This document shows, one piece after another, positions 56,301 through 64,000 of a DNA stretch of 64,000 nucleotides. This stretch comes from Enoplolaimus lenunculus (Eukaryota; Nematoda; Enoplea; Enoplida; Thoracostomopsidae). Position numbers and translations under genes: made by a program. Within the stretch, counting starts at the first letter, position 1. Every line of letters starts with the position of its first letter. The notes under the pieces were generated by a model. The model searched no databases. It worked only from the letters and a program-made list of their open reading frames with translations, and was not told where the DNA came from. The DNA is taken from the NCBI GenBank assembly GCA_030248215.1, contig JASANG010001204.1, positions 186,001-250,000 on the forward strand, written 5' to 3'.

Positions 56301-59300
56301 TGTTATAACCTAAATCTAAACCTTTGCTACAGCCTTCGTCTAAGACTAAAGCTGGATGATTAGCTTTAAACTTTAATCTGGGTGAAGTGCACAAGAGTTC
56401 TCGTGGCAGTTCGATCGGAGCCATCAGTGATATTTATATTATCATTATTAAAAACCAGATTTGAATTCTGAAGTATCCAGCTGTGTAAGCAGGTGGTTAC
56501 TTAAAAGTCAATATCACATGCAATAAATTTCAAAATTTGATAATTTAGGAATTGTGAGCATACCAATTTTACTCTGTATAATTGATGCTGACTATAATTA
56601 TTATAGAGCTGGTTTGTAAATTTTATAAAATTTGCAAGCGTAAATGAATTAGTCGCTTATTTATCAACCATTAGTACAAAAAATACAGGGCTGAAGCAGC
56701 CACCCCACATTCCCCCGTTTGGGAGACCATACCCCTAAAGGGGCTCGTACCCTAACCGGTTGAAACAAAAGCCGCCGAAGTTTTTGGGGGCTCTCACTTT
56801 GAAGTTTGGGTGGAACTCCCACCCCTGTCTGCTCCGGCACTGAAAAAATAACAGCCAACAAACCTCTAATTGACATAAGGGGTAGCTAAAACCTTTTTAT
56901 CAAATTTCTTTAGTGAGTAAATATACAGTTATGCGTTCACTAATTTACAGTAATACACGTTTGAACCAGTTATTTGCCAGATAGGCAAATATAGGGTCCC
57001 CGCAAATCAAAGATGGTAAACTATTTCATCTTTGGGCATTCAACTTTCAGTTGTTTTGGATAATTAAAAGTAATTGAGTCGCCTTAAGTTTTTAGGCACA
57101 AATTCAGAAAGATTTGACAACTAATCAAGTCAGTGTAACATTATATTGGGTGCAAGCACGGTTCAACATTTTTTAATGTTTAAACAATACTATTTACGAA
57201 AGAATTTTTTAGCCTCACTTGCTTTCCTTTTGTAACAATACATTATCTTATTACAAATAAATGACTTGATTTTTGTGTAAATATTCTACCAAACGAACTT
57301 GGACAATATTACGAAAGAAAAACAATAGCTTTTCACATATGCAATATCTGTGATCTATCCTGTATATATTGTACTGATGCTTTCCGCTATGCAATGTTGT
57401 CATGGCTTTATGCAAGCGCAGGGATTTAGTTTGTGCAAGGATTATTTTTTTCTCGGAGGACCACGTCTGGTTATCAAAGCTAAAAAACAATGATAGGGCT
57501 AACAACTCTTGTTAGAATTTTGGTTATATCAACGCTACACTTCGCCGTATATCTTGCCTGTTAGGTTGACATAAAATTGTCCACCCAGGTCTGAAAACTG
57601 ACATTTTGTGGGGCCTATAGTTAGCGAAGCTGTGAGTAATGCTTCAACGGACGGCGAAAGCTGTTGCCGTACTCTCGACGCAGTGAGTAGCAAGGTGCCG
57701 TTGAGCTGAGTTACCTGATCAGAGCAACTAATTGGCTTCACCAATGCCCGTTAAAAGGGCAAATACACCACTTTTCTGTATTATATTCAACTTAACATGC
57801 AAGATAATTTGCTGGATTTAGTAATTTGAACAGCAAGGCAGAAACTTGTCAGTAAATTTTATATTACAAAAATTTGTCACAATTTTAGCTCGAAAGCCTT
57901 TCATGAAAACAGCTTCAAATTAGCACCTGCAGTGTTCGAGGTCATAATAATTCTACGGACATAATATAGCATTTAAAACGAGCGCATGAATTCGAGAGGC
58001 ATTCTAGCGTAAAATTAATTTCATAACAAAGTTAAAACACGTTCTTATGTATCTATAGCACATAATCCTTTGAAGATTGCCGCTAGCAAAATAGGAGTCA
58101 CCGTCCGAGGGCGGTGACAAAAAGAATCCGGCTAGCCTTTAACCAGCTACTTCTTACACGTATTAGAAGATTTCGCTCGGCTCTTCGATTCGGATAAAGT
58201 GTTAGTTCTTTACAGCAAAGACGATGCAGCAAACATTTTGGCAGTCGGCTTTCCAAGTTGGTGTGATATTCAACCTAAAACATTTCTTAACGATAAACAA
58301 ACAGTGGTACTTGAATGTGTAGTATTCTATAACCAACTTCAACAATACACTCATTAGCAATTGTCGATTTCACTCGTATACAGATTGGAACGCTTTGGCA
58401 TAAACGTTGCCTTTAAAGCATCGTGTCATATGCTAAACGTATGTATATGCCGAAAAAGTGACGCTCACAATAGTCTGTCTCAGATAACCACCAAGAAACT
58501 GCGGTAAAACAGCCATTTATAATGTCATTCGTCTGGGTTAAAGTCAAAATGCGCCTAGCAATTAGTTTTCAGTCATACATCAAACGGTTTATTTCAAAAC
58601 AGAACATACTCGCACAACTCCGCTTTTACAGGAATACATCAATCTTAGAATTTAAAACAAAAGAAACCGGATAAGATTACTGTGAACCTGGATAATGATG
58701 GTTCTATCGATAGACCTGTTGAAAGTAAAATATGTTTTATTGGCAGTATTTTATTTCAGGACTAATGTTGTTACTGACAACGGATTTACGTATTCTATTG
58801 TATGTATACAGTGCACAGTGTAATAGATTTGTATGCGTAAACGTTGGCATGTATATAATGTGTATTTATTGTGAGTGATATTATTCTGAGCTGAAGCAAC
58901 AGAAATTGCATCTGCTTCAAATTCAGCTTCAACACTGGTTGCAGTCAGCACGAGCAGCATCAAAATCTAATAAATCAGCGCAAAAGAATGGGAGGCGTGC
59001 GAACAACTTATATTTGCAGTTTTATGTGACGTTTTGCCGCTATTACGCAAGTTAGTTACTAATATTAATAAATTTGTGCAAAGTTGTTTTCCCGTTTTTA
59101 TACCCATTTGGAAAAAAACCGGAACACCGTTTTTTCGATCGCTTTCTTCCAGTCTTCAATTCTAGTGCAGTGTGACAGCCAGCTTGTACTATTTGCTATC
59201 CAAAGACAAATATAGTTATATTCAAAATTTTTGCAGATACAAAAGAAATGATTAAAGTTCGGTCGACGCTGAACATCGAGCTCAAGCCAACACTGTAAAT

Positions 59301-62300
59301 TTAAACGAGTTGATTAATCAATCCAGCATACGAGTTGGTTATTTCTGAATTAATATCAGTAAACATTAACAGTATTGAAAAAATGGGGGTTTTGCAACAG
59401 CCAAATCTACAGTGGCTGCTACGGTGTTTTACAGTATCGGAGTCTTAGTTTTACAGTACCGGTACCAGCTTTGTCTTTCTATTCCAGTTTAACATCAATA
59501 ATTGTTACGGTATTTTGTAGTACCTGCTCTAGATTTAAGGTAATTGTTACGGTATTTTGTAGTACCTGCTCTAGATTTAAGGTAATTGTTACGGTATTTT
59601 GTAGTACCTGCTCTAGATTTAAGGTAATTGTTACGGTATTTTGTAGTACCTGCTCTAGATTTAATGTACCGCCTGCGGTTTTACAATACCGGTTCCAATT
59701 TTACTGTAAAGGTACTAATCGTATTGTACAGTATCGGTACTTCGTTTAAACATTTCGGATTTAGCGTTATCTGTTCTAGTTTTGTGAATTTAATTCGATG
59801 TTGCCGAGTGTCGATGTTGATTTAATATATTTTATGGTAATATCGTAATCGGTAATACTATAAAATACCACGCAACAACAGATAACACTTGCAAACACGT
59901 TTGATAGCCCTTGAAACTTTGTGAACATTACTTCCGTTTTGGCACAACCATTTCTGTAACGATGGAGCGTAATACACACGGACGACTTTTACCTTTCATC
60001 TCAAACTCAGGGTTTATTTATATGCAATTATTTATGCATCAAATTCCAATTGGCATTTTGATAACATCTCATTAGGATGCGTGCTTTTTCTTTTACCTCT
60101 TATTGTAGATGAAGTATGCATTGCGGAGTAGATTTAATTTCAATAACTTGATAGTGTGTTAATAGATGATTGAAAATAATTGATAAACAAGGCTTATTGT
60201 AAATGACTGAAAAGGTTAGCTATGTACGATATGAGTTGGTAAAGAAACAAACAAGGAGCGTAGGTTTGATTTTTGACAGAATCTGCGTAGGGTGTGGGGT
60301 TTTTGTTTTACTTTTGCAAAGATAACAGTTAATAATATATTTAGGGTTTCGGTTTGATGTTGCTTTTAAGCTAACAGACATTGCAAAGCAATTCAAAATC
60401 TACGAATGGGTTAGAAAATGAAACAAAGAGTAATCGAACAACATATATGGGTGGGCATATAAACAAATAAACTTGTAATAACCGACCAAGTTTTATGAAG
60501 TTTCTGATTGGACTAATCAATAGCATTTCAAAATATATCAATTTTTTACCAATCATATTTGCGTTTGAGTTATTCTCAATTTCAACCTCGAAGTTTGCTT
60601 CAGATATAAAAATCAACGAATCAAAAATTGTTTTCTTTATCAAAATTTGACAAATCATGGTAGTTGAAACCAAAAATTTTTGTTATATAAACCAGCCATC
60701 TCATCAAAAATTCCACATCAATCTGATTTCCTCCGTCCTCTAAACAACCACCAAATCCCCTGTGAGCCCATTTGATTGTCTGGTCTAACGTGCGTGCTAC
60801 ACATGGTTCTTCTAATCAGTATCTCAACTCCATTACCAATTTTCAATATTCCGTCCTTCAATTATCCGCAATACGTCAACGTTCTAGTGTCTTCATATAT
60901 ATAGAAAACTGTTGCTGCAGTGCTGACCAAAAATCAACGTTTTCATTATTCATAACATAAACTACTAAATTCACCAAATTGTCGTTAGAAAAATTCATTA
61001 TGCAACCGTTTTCAAAATAGTACACTATGAAATGATTTAATTTTTCTTGTGAAGCTCTTTTTATACTTTCGTGTTTAAAATCTGACATCACTGTTGTTTG
61101 TAAATCCTGCATTCTGATTGGCTAACTAATATTTTCTATAAGCTTTGATGCTTGCTTTAAACCTGGTCGGTACATAAATTAAAATTATTTAGCACGTCTA
61201 CTTTAAGTTTAAAACTTTGCTTCACAACGCATAACACAGTTAACAATGGCTTTTCAACACGCAATACGCAACAAATTATTTCCCAGTGGTGATATAATGA
61301 AGCGGTATTTCAAGATGATACATCAACGCACAAAATTTCGCTCCGATATTTGTGCCGCTGTCTTTACCTAAAAATGCCTGACCTGCCATGGCAAATTTCA
61401 CCAACGTATTAAACAAATTCCTGCTTCAACCACCTATACAGCTACTGCTGACCAACACGCCAAAACTTTGGTACAGCAACAAAGAACTACTTTCCACAAA
61501 CAAAAATGTAAGCCACGTAAAAGACTCGAATTCAATTCACAAAACTAGAAGAGATAACGCAAAACCCGAAATGTTTAAACGAAGTACCGATACTGTACAA
61601 TACAAATAGTCCCTTTACTGTAAAATCGAAACCGGTACTGTACAACCTGAGGTGGTACATTTAAATGTAGAGCAGGTACTACAAAATACTGTAACAATGA
61701 GTGCTGTTAAACTGGAATAGACATAAAAAGCTGGTACCCGTACTGTACAAGTAGGACCCCGGTACTGTAAAATACCGTAACAGCCAATGTGGCTGTGGTT
61801 GTTGCAAAACCCCCTTTTCTCTACTAATAACTCACTCTGAGTTGAGTTGATTCTCACTCTGCTGGGTGAGTTGATTATCTCAAAATGAATTGAATCAACT
61901 CAACGTTCTGAGTACTGACAGTCGTAACTCAGACGGCGTGATTCAACTCATTCTGAGTTAAAATCAACTCACTGAAATTTATAGGGATGGTATTAACTTG
62001 TTTTTGTTTGAAATGATTTTAGTTAAACATTACTCGTACATATGAGTTTAAATACGCTCAAAACTTAACTATTTGTATTGTCACTAACCGTTCATATTGT
62101 TACCATGATTTAATAGATTCAAAATTAAGCGACAAACAATCATCAACCTAACACTGAAAATTATTCATTTATTACTTGCCAAGACTAATGTTTTACGGTT
62201 AGAAATGTGTGAAATATTAATTTAGCGCTACTGACACGAACCGTGAATTCCACATTTGTAATATACTGGTCTAAAAGACACAAAGACATATTGTTTAGTC

Positions 62301-63748
62301 GATTTTAATGTTCACAGAACACAATTTTGCAAATTTTGATTATTTGAGATCATCTTGCGAGATTTTATTGATATCCTTAGAGAAAAAAACTATTAGTTCA
62401 GCACTTTTAAGCCCTATTGGCACGTGCAAGTCTTTGCTGCGAGAACTTGCAGCTGTTAATTGCACGCAGAACTTGCATTTTTATCAGCCAACGAGAAAGC
62501 GGCTGCAATAAGTTCAGTGAACTTACATGGTTATTAACACATGTAAACTAAATCTTAGCTATGCTTTTTAATGATATATTTGCAGCTGTAAACTTTTTCG
62601 AACAGAATTTTGGACAAAACTTGCGCCTGCATGTTGTTGCAAGTGCAAGTTCACGCAGCAAAGGCTTGCACGTGTGAATAAGGCTTTATTGTGTTGAACC
62701 CAAATTTATAAAAAAAATTGTTTTACCTGCATTGCTAATTTCCTCAACTGCGCGTGTTGCCGAACCATTTCGATATCGCCAACTGCAAGACCGATCTAAA
62801 ACAAGTTTAATATTTTTAAATGAAATATCGCACAGTAAAAAACACACCTGGGGAGGGTTTCAATGCAAGATATTTAGTTTTTAGCATCAAGCTGTGAACA
62901 TGTGCAAAACACTTTTAAATTTATTAATCATATACTTTCAAGGAATCGTGCAACTTAGATCATAAGATCACATGAAAGTAACAAGCATATTTGCCTTTCT
63001 AATCTTCGTTGAAATACTGTAATGACCGGAATAAGAGGATCCCCATTTTGATTCCCAATCAATAAGAGTCCGTATCCATAATAAGAGTCCGTAAGCGAAT
63101 ATAAATCCCTAAACCCTAATTAGAGTCCTTTTATTGTAATGCATAAATGACTTCAGCACCAAATACGTTTGAGTTCGAAGCTTTAAAGGCTACTTAGTTT
63201 TGAAACAACAATCTTAAATATTACCTTGCGTTATCTCTCAAGGTTTTGATACATGATAAATAAACGTAATTCGACGGATAGTTACAATACCGAATATATC
63301 AGTAACGAAGAGCGGGTTGAAAATAAATAACAGTCCGCAACGGAATAACAGAGGGGGGTACCCTCTGGAGAGGCCAAATAAATATCAGTCTCTCCCTCTT
63401 ATTCTGGTGACTACAGTACTAAGAAATATACTTTTTTAAAACTTAAAAATGTTTGGCCTGAAAATGACTATGCGCGGTTTCAACTTTAGGCAAGTAATAA
63501 TCTATAAAATTATTATTGTTTTCACCATTTTGCCTTGCAAACGAACTCACCAGTAAATTTATAAACAATATTGGCATCAAAATGACAAATCCCAAAATGA
63601 ACAACAAAGTAACACCCGGAAACAGCAAAATATCGCCAGCAATGCCATGAAACGGATGTTGAAATATGCTCTCAAAATCCCAGTCACCCATCATCATAAG
63701 AACAGTTCGCGCAATTGAGACCAACGGTGCTAGGAATTCGTCTGCGAT
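52929..63748 (-). CDS. TRPA1: TRPA1-like cation channel, 3' part of gene (continues past the window)
   Basis: Minus-strand exons 63551-63748, 62727-62795, 55814-55956 and 52929-53388. The first codes the pore helix and S6: VSIARTVLMMMGDWDFESIF, then LLFILGFVILMPILFINLL. The second codes IGLAVGDIEMVRQHAQLRKL, the TRPA1 post-S6 'TRP-like' helix, almost identical across the family. The last begins YRDIETALDSQKFLLLQIVR, the C-terminal coiled coil that forms the tetramer stalk, and ends with a basic segment (SWKSTRLHASLRALAAF) typical of TRPA1 tails. TRPA1 is a tetrameric, calcium-permeable channel opened by electrophiles or temperature. Phases agree (0, 0, then 2/1). The segment normally following the post-S6 helix (family 'LHTELE.KLP') was not found between 55957 and 62726, so one exon is missing from this model. 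Ankyrin repeats and S1-S5 would lie beyond 64000. Confidence 0.88.
53389..54087 (-). other. TRPA1 intron segment, nothing assigned
   Basis: An open frame at 53637-53972 has no domain; no repeat recognised. Confidence 0.35.
54091..54737. mobile_element. Harbinger-like MITE with ATCATATGAT array, copy 1
   Basis: TGCGGGGTTCACGTTATAAC at the left, GTTATAACGTGAACCCCACA at the right, TTA at both flanks (54088-54090, 54738-54740). The interior has repeated TCATATGATATT-type palindromes. Lies in the last TRPA1 intron. Confidence 0.88.
55814..55956 (-). CDS. TRPA1: TRPA1-like exon before the coiled coil
   Basis: FCSSLRSWGTVFSDPDAL, then SLLNSLLEESNHLKR; acceptor TTATTCAG, donor AG|GTAACA. Phase 2 out fits the next exon exactly, which is the main support; the sequence itself is poorly conserved. 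Confidence 0.65.
56072..56256. mobile_element. TTAGGC MITE subfamily A, complete copy
   Basis: CCATGTAAGGATCAGGGGCG at the left and CGCCCCTGTTCTTTACATTG at the right; the interior has GGCTTAGGCTTAGGGTTAGG and CTTACGCTTAGGCTTAGG. Confidence 0.8.
57600..57745. repeat. dispersed repeat shared with 16590-16745
   Basis: GCGAAGCTGTGAGTAATGCT, CAGTGAGTAGCAAGGTGCC and GAGCAACTAATTGGCT. The minus-strand open frame here (57535-57744) coincides with the repeat and is not treated as a gene. Confidence 0.55.
58147..58507 (+). pseudogene. degenerate coding stretch of unknown family
   Basis: One reading frame of about 117 codons with a single internal stop (TAG at 58354). It has protein-like content: YFLHVLEDFARLFDSDKVLV, SKDDAANILAVGFPSW, then after the stop LERFGINVAFKASCHMLN. 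No family recognised; it may be a decayed transposase or a captured gene fragment. It is antisense inside a TRPA1 intron. Confidence 0.35.
59501..59668. repeat. 42-bp minisatellite, four units
   Basis: Units start at 59501, 59543, 59585 and 59627, each beginning ATTGTTACGGTATTTTGTAG and nearly identical. The right arm of the same element has one unit only, so the array arose after the element formed. Confidence 0.9.
60876..61112 (-). pseudogene. possible transposase remnant inside the 2.5-kb element
   Basis: 78 codons, Asn-rich: RASQEKLNHFIVYYFENG, then NLVNLVVYVMNNENVDFW. The pattern 'l..fiv.yf..n...n..n..l.nlv' is like the region before the catalytic core of hAT transposases, but no catalytic residue can be assigned. 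Confidence 0.3.
61836..61985. repeat. GAGTTGATT/AATCAACTC palindromic block
   Basis: Many alternating GAGTTGA and TCAACTC words (TGAATCAACTCAACG, GTGATTCAACTCATTC), immediately outside the right end of the 2.5-kb element. A few related words lie outside its left end near 59308-59340. Confidence 0.5.
62410..62685. mobile_element. PIF/Harbinger-like MITE next to a TRPA1 exon
   Basis: AGCCCTATTGGCACGTGCAA at the left, TTGCACGTGTGAATAAGGCT at the right. TTA flanks both ends (62407-62409, 62686-62688). The arms continue CTTTGCTGCG/CGCAGCAAAG. It ends about 40 bp past the donor of the 62727-62795 exon. Confidence 0.8.
62727..62795 (-). CDS. TRPA1: TRPA1-like exon: post-S6 helix
   Basis: 23 codons (IGLAVGDIEMVRQHAQLRKL, AMQ) between TTTTAG and GTAAAA, phase 0 on both sides. 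Human TRPA1 reads IGLAVGDIAEVQKHASLKRI here. Confidence 0.95.
63017..63416. mobile_element. CTGTAGTGACCC MITE in a TRPA1 intron
   Basis: CTGTAATGACCGGAATAAGA at the left, CTCTTATTCTGGTGACTACAG at the right, TA flanks, 400 bp. Confidence 0.85.
63551..63748 (-). CDS. TRPA1: TRPA1-like exon: pore and S6
   Basis: 66 codons between TTTACAG and CTG|GTGAGT. Codes IADEFLAPLVSIARTVLMMM, the acidic pore GDWDFESIF and S6 ending FINLL. Confidence 0.9.
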
Positions 63749-63878
63749 CTGTAAAATTTATAAACACCACGTTGCCAATTTACAAGCCGTTTGTAACTGT
63801 ATTATCGTAAGTAACTACATCACAGATATTGAATACATAGAAAACCGTGCAAAAGAACAAGTCTTTAAGAGTGACGCT

Positions 63879-64000
63879 ATACTTTGTCAAATTTTTATGT
63901 CCTTCGGCGCAGTCTGTCGCCGTATGTCATCATGCACCGCTTGCGTACTTACGATCCATCCGTACAGTGACCGCCACCATAATTCACAATTTTTAGCTAG
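63879..64000. repeat. CCGTCC-family repeat, cut by the window edge
   Basis: GACGCTATACTTTGTCAAAT, then TTCGGCGCAGTCTGTCGCCG; starts like the CGCTATACTTGTCG end of the family. Confidence 0.45.

Larger units (their letters stand above)
59360..61835. mobile_element. 2.5-kb DNA transposon with about 380-bp inverted ends
   Basis: GGGGGTTTTGCAACAGCC at about 59382 pairs with GGTTGTTGCAAAACCCCC at about 61796. The arms stay complementary for about 380 bp (TACAGTACCGGTACCAGCTT against AAGCTGGTACCCGTACTGTA, down to CAGTATCGGTACTTCGTTTAAACATTTCGG-type inner ends). The left arm carries a 42-bp tandem. The interior (59760-61560) has only broken open frames. The minus-strand frame at 60876-61112 (QEKLNHFIVYYFENGCIMNF) vaguely resembles the N-terminal part of hAT transposases. 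Lies in a TRPA1 intron. Confidence 0.75.

Noticed and set aside
57535-57744. Minus-strand open frame with protein-like look
   Set aside because: It lies on a dispersed repeat also present at 16590-16745, where the frame is not kept.
58751-58960. Minus-strand open frame starting with a short hydrophobic leader, AATATAAG upstream
   Set aside because: The leader core is short, no processing sites follow, and the rest is Tyr/Ile/Thr-rich by base composition. Too weak to call a second secreted peptide.
61388-61609. BED-type zinc finger in the 2.5-kb element
   Set aside because: CLTCHGKFHQ offers only part of a zinc site, a stop codon lies just upstream, and the neighbouring transposase-like frame is on the opposite strand.

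Overview
The window is AT-rich, spliceosomal animal DNA. It holds parts or all of six protein-coding genes in a dense field of small DNA transposons, which occupy most intron and intergenic space. The gene set (TRPA1-type channel, TMEM65, gamma-glutamyl hydrolase with signal peptide, Cys-loop receptor) is metazoan. CpG is not depleted and introns are moderate in size. I think an invertebrate, perhaps a tunicate, but the sequence does not settle the phylum. I see no bacterial genes, CRISPR arrays or rRNA.

Layout. (1) 989-7330, + strand: gamma-glutamyl hydrolase in five recognised exons; one expected exon (the usual FPGG loop) was not found. (2) 8134-11797, - strand: a 468-residue orphan single-pass membrane glycoprotein with an ectodomain crowded with N-glycosylation sequons; all five exon phases agree. 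(3) 17881-18210, - strand: an intronless 82-residue secreted, neuropeptide-like precursor with TATA box, signal peptide, dibasic sites, a two-cysteine loop and a poly(A) signal. (4) 20531-26838, + strand: TMEM65, complete in seven exons with matching phases (235 residues). (5) 33871-40183, - strand: a strongly divergent Cys-loop (pentameric ligand-gated) receptor; the membrane half is solid, but the ligand-domain exons have a phase conflict. An orphan exon lies upstream at 42805-42986. (6) 52929-63748 and beyond the right edge, - strand: the 3' part of a TRPA1-like channel gene, from pore/S6 to the C-terminus.

Repeats. At least eleven copies of one TA-flanked MITE (terminus CTGTAGTGACCCG) are present, one split by a PIF/Harbinger-like foldback that made a TAA duplication. 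Several unrelated elements have 8-bp target duplications (hAT-like) and four have TWA duplications (Harbinger-like). Many small elements carry imperfect TTAGGC-like hexamer runs. Two copies of a TTAA-bounded, piggyBac-like element carry a tRNA-like unit with good A and B boxes. A 2.5-kb element with about 380-bp inverted ends and a 42-bp minisatellite sits in a TRPA1 intron.

The genes show no shared pathway or operon. They are independent neighbours, and orientations alternate. The items most worth following up are the TATA-driven peptide gene, the glycoprotein, the divergent receptor and the tRNA-carrying TTAA elements.
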